A stretch of 64,000 nt of DNA from Clostridium sp. SM-530-WT-3G (GTDB lineage: Bacteria; Bacillota; Clostridia; Clostridiales; Clostridiaceae): positions 1 through 64,000 of the forward strand of contig NZ_JABAGC010000009.1 in the NCBI RefSeq assembly GCF_012843905.1, in the 5' to 3' direction. The notes under the pieces are model-generated. The model was not told where the DNA came from. It ran no database searches and saw only the letters and a list, made by a program, of their open reading frames with translations. Both the position numbers and the translations under genes were made by a program. Shown here piece by piece: positions 36,274 to 45,045 of this stretch. The first letter of the stretch is position 1; each line of letters begins with the position of its first letter.

Positions 36274-36993
36274 TTACTGTCTTAATATTATTGAAGAAAT
36301 TTTATGAACATCTCCATCTAATATTTTAAAGGAAGGTTTAATATTTTCTTCTATTTCAGGTGATAAATTTGATTTTATATATAATGTATCAATTCCACAT
36401 TCCTGAGCTCCCTTAATATCTGAAATCAAATCATTTCCCACCATAATTGTTTCCTTTAAATCTAGATTATGTTTTTTGATTAAATTCATATAAAATTTAT
36501 TATCAGGCTTACAAACAAAATTATCTGAAGATATAAATATATCATCAAAATATTTTTCTATTCCTAAAGCTCTCATTTCATAAATTGTAAAAATTCTCTG
36601 AGCATTTGACAACAGATATATTTTCTTATTGTTTTTCTTTAGTTTTATTAACAGCTCTTCTGCACCCTCATATAATCTTACATACTCCATTGACATTATT
36701 CTAAATAAATGTGCCGTATTTTTTATAAGTTCATCACTTGGCTTAATGCTCTTATAGGTGTACATTTTTTCAAAAACTCTTTCTAAAGGAAAATCCTTAA
36801 ATTCTGTATCTTTTATTTTATCTTTTTCATATTTTACATATTCATCATATTTTTCTTTAATCTCAGCTTCTCTATATAATGCATTATTAAAAGAATAAAA
36901 TGCAGCTAATTTTCCCCATAATTTTTCATCTTGTTCATCTGTATGGATATCTACCAATGTTCCATATAAATCAAATATAAAATTCTTATACAT
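36274..36993 (-). CDS. HAD-superfamily hydrolase (YjjG/YfnB-like)
   Basis: This 239-residue protein contains motif I FDLYGTLVD with nucleophile D8 (the second Asp of the usual DxDGT is Tyr here), a helical cap at about 15-95, motif II LLSNAQ, motif III lysine in KPDNKFY and motif IV GNDLISDIKGA. It matches subfamily IA phosphatases that act on nucleotides or sugar phosphates. The aspartate-to-tyrosine change in motif I may reduce or alter phosphatase chemistry. The ATG was chosen because GGGGAG lies 8 bases upstream. Monocistronic. Confidence 0.8.
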   Translation of the reverse strand: MYKNFIFDLYGTLVDIHTDEQDEKLWGKLAAFYSFNNALYREAEIKEKYDEYVKYEKDKIKDTEFKDFPLERVFEKMYTYKSIKPSDELIKNTAHLFRIMSMEYVRLYEGAEELLIKLKKNNKKIYLLSNAQRIFTIYEMRALGIEKYFDDIFISSDNFVCKPDNKFYMNLIKKHNLDLKETIMVGNDLISDIKGAQECGIDTLYIKSNLSPEIEENIKPSFKILDGDVHKISSIILRQ

Positions 36994-37100
36994 TAATTGC
37001 ACTCCCCAATATTATTATAGTAATTTTTCACATTTTTATTTTATAGTAACCTATTATAAGTTTTAATTCTATACTATTAATTATTTTTATTTAATATAAC

Positions 37101-37145
37101 AAAATAGCTTGTTTAAATAGTATTTCTACTCTTAAACAAGCTATA
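37101..37145 (-). terminator. Terminator after the two-component operon
   Basis: ATAGCTTGTTTAA and TTAAACAAGCTAT form a 13-bp perfect stem; the minus strand continues TTTTGTTA. It follows the histidine kinase stop by 18 bases. Confidence 0.8.
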
Positions 37146-37162
37146 ATTCATTTTATTTACTT

Positions 37163-38592
37163 CTAAAATTCTTTTGGAAATTCTATCAAAAACTTTACAT
37201 ATCCATTTTCACAATTTTCAGCATAAATACTACCGCCATGCATTTCAATAGCAGATTTTACAATAGATAATCCTATGCCGTTTTTTCCTTTACTTCCTTT
37301 ATAAAATCTTTCAAATATATGGAGTATATCTTTCTCATCAATAAACTCCCCATCATTTTCTATAGAAATAATTATTTTATCTTTATTATTTCTACAACGT
37401 ATTATCATTTTACTTTTAGAATATCTTAATCCATTATTAATTATATTGATAAATGCTCTGTAAAGACTTTTTTCCTCACACTCAAAAAAGACAGGCTCAT
37501 CATCAAAATCATATATTATTTCTATAGAATTCTTTAAAGCAATACTTTTTTCTTTTATTACACAATCTGAAAGTACCTCACGCAGATCTCTTTTAGTTCG
37601 TACAGAATCTTTTGTTATATTATCCATTCTAGATATATATAAAAGTTCCTCCACTAATTCCTCAAGTCTATTTCCTTCTTCTAATATTATATCTGCAGCT
37701 TCATCATCATTCATCATCTTATATTTTATTGCTTCAGCATAGCCCTTTATAGACATAAGTGGCGTCCTTAATTCATGGGAAACATTTTGAAAAAATACTT
37801 TCTGATCCTTATCATATTTATCTAATTCATTAGCTGTCATATTCATAACAGTGGCTAATTCATCAAGTTCCCTATCACTAAAGTCAAAGTCGCATTGCTC
37901 GAAATTTCCTTTTCCTATTTGCTTTGCAAATGCGCTAAGTTGCTGAATAGGTCGTGATATTTTATTTGATAACATACCTACAATAAAAACTGTAATTACT
38001 AATACAAAAATCAATACACATATTAATATTACATTGACGCTTCTTTCGAAGTTTAACATATTTGTTACATTTATAAATGCAACAAGATAATAATCATTTT
38101 CCCCATCAATCTTTACAACTGATACATAATATGTATTATCATTTTCTTCATCATATATTTTTATATTTTTATCACTATTTAATTTTATTTTACGCTTTTT
38201 AAGAACTTCGGCTAAATTTTGGCATTCTATAATATTATAATAATTATCTTCATTTAAACACGGTTCCTTAATATCATAGTTATCATCAATCACCATAATA
38301 TTAGTATCTGAAAATCCTTTTTCTTATAATCCTTGCTTTCAACCATTTTCCTAAAATGATTAAATCCTTTATTTTTATTGCCAGAATAGGATTCTCCGTT
38401 CAATGAATTCCACACATCTCTTCTTTCAGCTATATTTTTAATTTCATTCAGCTTCCTATTACTAGTTTTATCTATATATTTATTTGCAATAAGATTAAAA
38501 CTAACTGCAATAATTGAAAACATTATCACAACAAGCATTAACATGACTTTAAAAATTCTTACTTTTATACTTTTCTTAGCTTTATTCTTCAC
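37163..38592 (-). pseudogene. Sensor histidine kinase, disrupted by a 1-base frameshift
   Basis: Restored by one extra A, this is a 476-residue kinase: TM1 (FKVMLMLVVIMFSIIAVSF) near 14-32, an external sensor of about 130 residues, TM2 (VILICVLIFVLVITVFIVGML), HAMP, HisKA with NVSHELRTPL, and an ATPase domain ending FERFYKGSKGKNGIGLSIV. The break is at an A5 run (T5 at 38318-38322 on the plus strand), after which the first frame stops within ten codons; the correct frame continues GFSDTN and IMVIDDN. The GTG start has AAGGAG 7 bases upstream and lies one base after the regulator's stop. It is a real mutation or a homopolymer sequencing error. Confidence 0.8.
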
Positions 38593-38593
38593 G

Positions 38594-39289
38594 TTAATTC
38601 TCCTTAAGCCTGAAGCCAAATCCCCATACCGTCTCAATTGCAATATTAGTATTTGAAATTTTCTTTCTAAGCCTCTTAACTGTATCATCAGCAGCTCTTG
38701 TCTCAACTTCACTATCATAGCCCCATATTTTATTTAAAAGCTCTTCCCTTGATACTGCCCTATCCTTATTTTCAAACAAATATGTCAGCAAACTTAATTC
38801 ATTTGGTGTAAGTTCAATTGTTTTTCCATCATATTTAACATTCTTACTCTTTTTATCTATTGTAACACCACCAAATTTTAAATTTTCATACATATCTTCA
38901 ACATTATTTTTTTCTGAATTTTCAAAATCTATTCTTCTAAATATTGCTTTTACCCTCATAACTAAAGACATAGGACTAAATGGTTTTGTAAAATAATCAT
39001 CACTTCCAAGTGTTATTCCTGTAACATAATCCATATCACTGTCTCTTGCTGTAAGCATAATAATAGGTGCTATACTCTTCTCTCTAAGCTTAGTGCAAAT
39101 TTGAAATCCATCACTTCCTGGCATCATAATATCAAGTATAACAAGATCACATGGTTTTTTTTCAAATTCTTCTAAAAGTTTATCTCCATTATCAAAAGCT
39201 TCAACCTTATATCCACTACTTTCTAAAAACCTCTTCACAAGATTTCTTATATTTTCTTCATCATCAGCAATATAAATTAATTTGTCCAT
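38594..39289 (-). CDS. OmpR/PhoB-family response regulator
   Basis: This 231-residue regulator has a receiver with D9, D10, phospho-acceptor D53 (LVILDIMMPG) and K103 region (YFTKPFSP), and a winged-helix DNA-binding domain from about 135 (LTPNELSLLTYLFEN, then RVxxDTVKRLRKKI, then TVWGFGFRL). GGAG lies 9 bases before the ATG. It is cotranscribed with the frameshifted kinase just downstream. If the kinase is really dead, this regulator is an orphan or is phosphorylated by another kinase. The target genes are unknown. Confidence 0.92.
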   Translation of the reverse strand: MDKLIYIADDEENIRNLVKRFLESSGYKVEAFDNGDKLLEEFEKKPCDLVILDIMMPGSDGFQICTKLREKSIAPIIMLTARDSDMDYVTGITLGSDDYFTKPFSPMSLVMRVKAIFRRIDFENSEKNNVEDMYENLKFGGVTIDKKSKNVKYDGKTIELTPNELSLLTYLFENKDRAVSREELLNKIWGYDSEVETRAADDTVKRLRKKISNTNIAIETVWGFGFRLKEN

Positions 39290-39357
39290 TTATTTTCACT
39301 CCAGACATATTTAACATTCATTTGAATTATTTTAACACTTTAAATAAGGCTTGTCAC

Positions 39358-39965
39358 TTAAAAACACATTACTTTATATTCTTGAGTTAATGTAAAATTA
39401 GCTAAAAGATCTTTTGTAATTATTATTTCATCATCAGTTGTAATCATTATTCCACTTATATTATTTTTTTTCATGAATTCATATGCTTTATATTTTCCCA
39501 TTATAAATAACGGCGTAGATAATCCATCTCCATCAATTGATGCATCACTGATAATTGTTATACTTTTTAAATCAGACTCAGCAGGATATCCTGTCTTAGG
39601 GTTAATTATGTGATGATAATATTTATAACCACATATAAACCCTCTTTCATATGCTCCTGATGTCACTATAGACTTATTTTCTAAATTTATAGTACATACA
39701 ATGTTATTGCTATGCTTTTCAGGCTCATATATTCCTATTTCCCAAAGTTTATCCTCTTCTTTCCTACCAAGAACTTTTATATTTCCACCAAGGTTAATAA
39801 TTGCTGATTTAATATTGTTTTCCTTATATAATTCTATTACCTTGTCAGCAATATATCCCTTTGCAATTCCTCCCAAATCAATCATTGAACCTGACCCACA
39901 TTAACAGAAACTTTTTGATATATTCTTGTTCCAAAAATCACATCCCACTTTTCAACGTACTTCAT
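39358..39965 (-). pseudogene. apbE: ApbE-type FAD:protein FMN transferase with internal deletion
   Basis: An ATG at 39965 with GGAGG 9 bases upstream encodes 27 residues (MKYVEKWDVIFGTRIYQKVS and on) resembling an ApbE N-terminus, then TGA. In another frame from 39885 the sequence continues GSMIDLGGIAKGYIADK, followed by HHIINPKTGYP and DGLSTPLFIMG, the complete C-terminal ApbE half. Roughly 100 residues of the FAD-binding N-terminal half are missing, consistent with an internal deletion that also shifted frame. Intact ApbE attaches FMN to Thr in SGATxT motifs, as found in the adjacent upstream gene. Almost certainly inactive. Confidence 0.8.
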
Positions 39966-40015
39966 CCTAATTTACCTCCATTATAAAAATAATTTTATAT
40001 AATATATTAATTTAT

Positions 40016-41248
40016 CTAATTATTATTAAGTGCATTATTTACTGCATTTATAATCCCCTTGCTTGTATAAGTTGCTCCTGAAACAGTATCTACATCCGTG
40101 CTCTGCTTTTGTATTATACTTGCTGGAACCTGTTCAAAAGCTTTTTCACAAAATCCTGGTGTTTCATTATGACTCAATATTTCAATATCACTAATCTTTC
40201 CACCACTCACCTGAACTTGTACCTTTAAATTATTTGAATAACCATTTGCTGTTCCTTCATAAGTACCATCTTCATAAGAACCTGAAGCCATATCAATACT
40301 TTCAGTACTTTCTAGTGATGCTGCTCCTTTATGGCCTCCTTCTCCATGCTTATTTCCTTTTTTCTTGTGGTCATGATGTTTTTCCTTCTCCTCCATATCA
40401 TCTAATGACTTTACAGTGTTATGACTTGTACTAGTTGATACTGATGTGGATTTATTATTATTCTCATTCTCATCATCTATCTCATCTTTACTGCTTAAAT
40501 AAATAGTATGTTGTTTTGGACACACTTTTTCTTCCACACATTCAAAACATGATATACAATGTAAATCTCTAACTTCCTCCTTTTCTGACACTTCTATATT
40601 CATAGGACATGATCTGCTACATTTTTTACATCCTATACAAGTACTTTTCCTTCTCACAACTCTAAATACTTTAATTTTATTGAACAGTCCTAAAAGTGCT
40701 CCATATGGACATAAGTACTTACACCAAGGTCTATAAATAATAAGTGAAATTCCAATAATTATTATTAAAACTATAATACTTATTAAACTGAATTTTCCAT
40801 TAAATAATGATAAAAAACCATGGTAAGGATTTATTTTTTCTAAAATAATTACACCGCCACTTACTGCTGTCAATATAATAGTTAACACAAGCATAATATA
40901 TCTCAAATATTTCATTTTAGAGTGTATTGAATATGGTACAAATGTATTGTATTTTCTCTTAAAAATTTTCTTTCCTAATCTGGCACATAAATCTTGTATT
41001 GCTCCAAATGGACAAAAGAAACCACATATTATAGGACCAAATAAAACACTTAAAATTATTACAGCACCTATTACTAGTCCAAGTATACTTTTAACTTTTA
41101 CTACAAATAGACTACTTGATGTTATAAACTGATATATGCTTGTAACACCACATATAGGACATATATAATGGAATATGGATTCCGATATCCATGATATTGA
41201 CTTGCCTATAGAACTTAAATAATGATTGAATGCTGCTATAAAAAAAAG
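40016..41248 (-). pseudogene. 5'-truncated membrane Fe-S protein with FMN-binding domain
   Basis: The frame is open from just after a TAG at 41249 to 40016, 410 codons, but the first ATG is codon 112 and no GTG or TTG precedes it. The upstream 111 codons are clearly protein: CPICGVTSIYQ, a membrane helix, then CGFFCPFGAIQDLC. They are followed by CKYLCPYGALLG, two ferredoxin-type motifs (CIGCKKCSRSCP, CISCFECVEEKVCP), a His/Lys/Ser-rich linker and an FMN-binding domain ending DTVSGATYTS, where the Thr is the expected ApbE flavinylation site. It resembles NosR/NapH-like flavoproteins of extracellular electron transfer. The start and promoter are lost at the junction with a terminator. Confidence 0.78.
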
Positions 41249-41275
41249 CTATAAATCAAAATGATTTATAGCTTC
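41240..41275 (-). terminator. Terminator after the TPR gene
   Basis: AAGCTATAAATC and GATTTATAGCTT form a 12-bp perfect stem with a 5-base loop, followed on the minus strand by a T8 run. The run directly abuts the truncated flavoprotein frame. Confidence 0.9.
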
Positions 41276-41293
41276 TTGCAAAAATTTATTTAA

Positions 41294-42040
41294 TTACTTA
41301 TCAAAATCAATTTCTTCTGAAACAACACCTGAATTCTTAAGTTCATCAACTGCTTCTATGTAACGTTTATCTTCTGGCGCCACTTTACTTGCAAGCTCAT
41401 AACAGTATAGTGCTTTTCCTATATCATCAAAATGATAATAACACGCCGCAAGTCTATTTAATAAAGTTGCATTTAATTTATTTATGCTTAAAGACTTTTT
41501 ATAATATTTTAACGCTAATTTATAGTTCATCTTCAATTTATCTGTTGAATCAAACTCTAAAATATCTTCTCTTGATAAATAAATATTACCCATACATTCG
41601 TAAACTAAACAGATTAACTCCTTATTTTTTTCATATTCTTCATTATCTATGTCCTCTAATCCTCGATTAAAATAATCAATTGCCTTTTCATTTTCATTTG
41701 CCTGCATATAACATAAACCAACATTAAACATGCTTTCTCTATCGTTACATATTGTATAATGCTCTTTAAAAATCTCGATAGCCTCTTCTATTTTCCCAAG
41801 AAATCTTAAAGCTAATCCATTTAAGAATAATGAATCATAGTTTTCTTTATCAAATTCTGATGATTTCTGTGCAAAATATAATGCTTTTTCAAATCTACCT
41901 TTATTAATTTCATTTTTAGCAAGTTTGTTTAAATAAAATGCAAGCTGTTTATAATCTGTTATCTTGCCTCCTGAAACTCTAATTTTATTATATTTTAAGA
42001 AATTGTCTATAATCTCCTGTTTATTTTCTTTATTATCCAT
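41294..42040 (-). CDS. TPR-repeat protein
   Basis: This 248-residue soluble protein consists of about five tetratricopeptide repeats, seen as KGRFEKALYFAQKSSEFD, LRFLGKIEEAIEIFKEHY, MQANENEKAIDYFNRGL, YKLALKYYKKSLSINK and FDDIGKALYCYELASKV. TPRs mediate protein contacts; there is no enzymatic domain. The ATG follows GGTGG by about 5 bases. It is monocistronic with its own terminator. Partner unknown. Confidence 0.85.
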   Translation of the reverse strand: MDNKENKQEIIDNFLKYNKIRVSGGKITDYKQLAFYLNKLAKNEINKGRFEKALYFAQKSSEFDKENYDSLFLNGLALRFLGKIEEAIEIFKEHYTICNDRESMFNVGLCYMQANENEKAIDYFNRGLEDIDNEEYEKNKELICLVYECMGNIYLSREDILEFDSTDKLKMNYKLALKYYKKSLSINKLNATLLNRLAACYYHFDDIGKALYCYELASKVAPEDKRYIEAVDELKNSGVVSEEIDFDK

Positions 42041-42487
42041 AATTCCACCTACTCCTTGATTAATACAGCTATTATATCATTTAAGAAAATTAATTACCAC
42101 TCTAATCCAACGATTTATATAATGTAATTAATTATCATATAAATCATGGTGCTAAAAGAGAATATCTACATATAAACAAAAAAAGTGTTGTGATTCATTA
42201 CTTTCACAACACAAAATCAAAATAAATATTGTAAGAAAAATCAAATAACCACATTGTATTCAGGCTTTTATTTTATGATAATTATAATTAATAAAAATAT
42301 AGGCAAAATAAGTTACATATTTTCAATTACCATATTAATAAAAAGCGTCTTGGAACATAATTTATATACATCTCTGAATACTTAATTATATTATTTTCCC
42401 TTCTCATTTATGTTACTTTACCACTATATCACCCAATAATTTAATTGTCAATATATCCCAAAAAGCAAGACCATATATCCTTTAAGA
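42041..42487. other. Intergenic stretch with one terminator
   Basis: Apart from the hairpin at 42178-42213 the 447 bases are AT-rich with no ORF of note. Between the hairpin and 42487 nothing recognisable was found, although the distance is unusually long for a terminator of the preceding gene. Confidence 0.4.
42178..42213 (-). terminator. Terminator, minus strand
   Basis: AAAAAAAGTGTTGTGA pairs with TCACAACAC, and the minus strand ends in TTTTTTT. It is 275 bases past the stop of the gene at 42488, the nearest candidate it could serve. Confidence 0.75.
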
Positions 42488-43294
42488 CTAATTCGTTTCA
42501 AGCTTAATAAGTGCATATATATTATTAATTTTTTTTTCATAAGATAAAAATTTTCCCCTTACTTCTCTTTCATCTAACACACCAAGCATAAACGGCATAT
42601 AAATAATATTATACTTTTGAAATTCTTTAAATTTATCAATTTTAAAAGTTGAATTTTCCATCACTTTAATATTATCAATTATATTAGAACCTCTTATATT
42701 ACTTCTTGTTTTATATGACTCATTATGAATTGTTTTAAATTCCTCATTATTTGCAATATCACAGCTGGCAATCACCACAATTTTCTTTCCCTGTATCTCA
42801 CTTATTTTCCTAATAGCTTTTCCAAATTCAAAAAGTCTATTACTATCTATTATTGATGTATTTATGGTTACCAGTTCATAATTTCTATAATTCTTATTAA
42901 TAAAATATAAAGGCACCATAGATCCATGATCAAGCTTATAATTCTTAGATTCGCTATCATTAACAGTATAATTTATAGAATTGCTTTCAAAATAATCTAT
43001 GACACCTCGTGAAAATATATTATCCAGTTTAACTACAAAGCTTATATCTACATTTTTAAATTCTTTAAAATTACCATATATATATTCTCCCATACTTATT
43101 GTGAAGAAATTTTCTCGTAAATTTCCATGTGGAGAAAGAATAACAATAGTTTCCGGTTGAATTTTGCTTATCTCCTTTCCAATTTCTTCACATGCTTCAC
43201 TAGTCTTTTTTAATCTTTGCATATTTGAGTCTGCTATTTCATCTATTATTTCTGGTATATGTGGCATTAAATAATATCCTAATATGTTATCCAC
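42488..43294 (-). CDS. Diverged class III extradiol dioxygenase/MEMO-like protein
   Basis: This 268-residue protein follows the LigB/AmmeMemoRadiSam-B layout: MPHIPEI at residues 10-16 with H12, VILSPHGN near 55, LDHGSMVPLYF near 125 and a LSYEKKI tail. The usual GDLSHR metal-site motif is replaced by CDIANN at about 180, so a metal-binding His is missing and catalysis is doubtful. The companion AMMECR1 and radical SAM genes of the usual trio are absent. The start is GTG; the ribosome site (AAAGG) is distant, so a later start is possible. Confidence 0.65.
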   Translation of the reverse strand: MDNILGYYLMPHIPEIIDEIADSNMQRLKKTSEACEEIGKEISKIQPETIVILSPHGNLRENFFTISMGEYIYGNFKEFKNVDISFVVKLDNIFSRGVIDYFESNSINYTVNDSESKNYKLDHGSMVPLYFINKNYRNYELVTINTSIIDSNRLFEFGKAIRKISEIQGKKIVVIASCDIANNEEFKTIHNESYKTRSNIRGSNIIDNIKVMENSTFKIDKFKEFQKYNIIYMPFMLGVLDEREVRGKFLSYEKKINNIYALIKLETN

Positions 43295-43423
43295 CTTAAA
43301 ACACGGCCTTTCATCTTTTGAATTAGTTTATACTTAGTATATATTATCAGATATTCATATTTTTATATACATATTTATTATAATTTGAAAGAAACTATTT
43401 TTCAGTAGACTCCTAAAGCACCT

Positions 43424-43564
43424 TTAAATAACCTGCCATGGATTATCTTCATCATTCATAAATGCAATACAACTTTTTATTGAAATTTCAACATTATATT
43501 CCTTACTAAACTTTTTAAAAAATTCTGTTTCATCATCCCTGTGACTATAAGCTAAAATTTTCAT
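43424..43564 (-). pseudogene. ldhA: N-terminal remnant of D-lactate dehydrogenase
   Basis: The frame encodes 46 residues; the first 27 (MKILAYSHRDDETEFFKKFS and KEYNVEI) match the beginning of D-2-hydroxyacid (lactate) dehydrogenases, which are normally about 330 residues. The remaining 19 residues are unrelated and then a stop follows. GGGGGG lies 5 bases before the ATG, so the original expression signals survive while the rest of the gene, including the NAD-binding domain, is deleted. Confidence 0.6.
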
Positions 43565-43730
43565 AAGAATCCCCCCAATAAGATGTAAAATTAATACCTT
43601 AATAACAATATAATAACTCTTTTTCATACATTAAAATAGCAATATATATTTTTCTTATTTTTAATATATATTGACTATTTTTTATCAATATATTTATATT
43701 ATGTAATATTTATTAATCTTTTATCAATAC

Positions 43731-43759
43731 TTGACTAATTCTTTTAACAATTATATAGT
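43731..43759 (+). promoter_or_regulatory. Sigma-A promoter of the DAHP synthase gene
   Basis: TTGACT, a 17-base spacer and TATAGT lie about 35 bases before the ATG at 43792. No T-box or tryptophan/phenylalanine leader was seen in the short remaining leader. Confidence 0.7.
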
Positions 43760-43791
43760 ATTATTATACATATATTAAGGGGGCATAAAAA

Positions 43792-44820
43792 ATGAGTTTT
43801 TTAAACATTAGAAAAATACCATCTCCAGAAGAAGTCATAGAAATGACACCTCTAGATGAGCATTTAAAAAAAATTAAAGCTGAAAGAGATGCAGAAATAA
43901 AAGATATATTTGCTGGAAAAAGCGATAAATTTGTGGTTATCGTTGGACCATGTTCTGCAGACGAAGAAGATTCTGTATGTGATTATATAAACAGACTTGC
44001 AAAAATTAATGAAAAAGTTAAGGACAAGCTATTTATTATCCCTAGAATTTACACTAATAAACCAAGAACTACTGGTGAAGGTTATAAAGGTATGCTTCAT
44101 CAACCAGATCCTGAAAAATCACCAAACATGGTTGAAGGTCTGCTTGCAATAAGAAAAATGTTTATCCGCTCAATAAGAGAAACATATCTTACTCCTGCAG
44201 ATGAAATGTTATATCCTTGTAATCATATTTACTGTGGAGATTTGCTTACTTATGTTGCAGTTGGGGCAAGAAGCGTAGAAAATCAACAGCACAGACTTAC
44301 TGCCAGCGGAGTTGATGTTCCTGTTGGAATGAAAAATCCTACTAGTGGTGATTTAAGCGTAATGTTTAATTCAATACACGCTGCTCACTGCAAACAAGAT
44401 TTTATATATAAAGATTATGAAGTATCTACTACTGGAAATCCATATACTCATGCAATTTTACGTGGTTCTGTAAATAAACATGGAAATTCTATTCCTAATT
44501 ATCACTATGAAGACTTATTGAGAGTGAATGATATGTATAAGCAACATGATTTTCCAAATCCCGCTGTAATTGTAGATGCAAATCACAATAACTCTAATAA
44601 AAAGTTCTATGAACAACCACGTATAGTAAAAGAAATATTAAGAAGTAGAGAATATAATCCTGAATTAAAGAAACTTGTAAAAGGTGTTATGATAGAAAGT
44701 TACATTGAAGAAGGTTCTCAAAAAATTAACGAACATATTTATGGTAAATCTATTACTGACCCTTGTCTTGGAATTAAAGAAACAGAAAAACTTTTATATT
44801 GCATTGCTGAACAAGTTTAA
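43792..44820 (+). CDS. aroF: 3-deoxy-7-phosphoheptulonate (DAHP) synthase, class I AroFGH type
   Basis: This 342-residue enzyme condenses phosphoenolpyruvate with erythrose 4-phosphate, the first step of the shikimate pathway. Visible are VGPCSADEEDS (residues about 50-60), KPRTTGEGYKGM, the metal and substrate loop VGMKNPTSGD, RGSVNKHG and DANHNNSNK. The N-terminal extension of 45 residues is the part that carries feedback regulation in this class. Length is normal. AAGGGGG lies 7 bases before the ATG. It stands alone, with a clear promoter and terminator; the rest of the aro pathway is not here. Confidence 0.93.
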   Translation: MSFLNIRKIPSPEEVIEMTPLDEHLKKIKAERDAEIKDIFAGKSDKFVVIVGPCSADEEDSVCDYINRLAKINEKVKDKLFIIPRIYTNKPRTTGEGYKGMLHQPDPEKSPNMVEGLLAIRKMFIRSIRETYLTPADEMLYPCNHIYCGDLLTYVAVGARSVENQQHRLTASGVDVPVGMKNPTSGDLSVMFNSIHAAHCKQDFIYKDYEVSTTGNPYTHAILRGSVNKHGNSIPNYHYEDLLRVNDMYKQHDFPNPAVIVDANHNNSNKKFYEQPRIVKEILRSREYNPELKKLVKGVMIESYIEEGSQKINEHIYGKSITDPCLGIKETEKLLYCIAEQV

Positions 44821-44825
44821 TTAAT

Positions 44826-44856
44826 AAAAAATCCTCCACTATGGGGGATTTTTTAT
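44826..44856 (+). terminator. Terminator of the DAHP synthase gene
   Basis: AAAAAATCCTCC pairs with GGGGGATTTTTT around a short loop, 5 bases past the stop. Confidence 0.9.
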
Positions 44857-44975
44857 TAATTTTATACTCATAATATATATACCATAGTATTTAAAAGATT
44901 GCTTGTATGAAGTTTAAGTATATATACTAAAATACAAAATTAGAATATTAAATTTAAGGTAATAATTTATTTTTA

Positions 44976-45003
44976 TTAACATTTATTTGAATTTAAGTTA
45001 AAA
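44976..45003 (+). promoter_or_regulatory. PHO-box-like direct repeats before the second Na/Pi symporter
   Basis: TTAACA (44976), TTGAAT (44987) and TTAAAA (44998) recur at exact 11-base spacing, matching the architecture of PhoP boxes (TTxAxA-type hexamers at helical periodicity). They lie 43-70 bases upstream of the ATG at 45046. AT-rich DNA makes chance matches common, but the exact spacing of three units and a phosphate-transport gene downstream support the call. Confidence 0.45.
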
Positions 45004-45045
45004 TTTATATTGTAAAACAAATATCACAATAAAGGAGCGAAACAC

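Noticed and set aside
40947-41132. Plus-strand ORF of 61 codons beside the flavoprotein
   Set aside because: It lies opposite the open upstream extension of the truncated flavoprotein, which has clear Cys motifs in its own frame; the plus-strand frame has no ribosome site.
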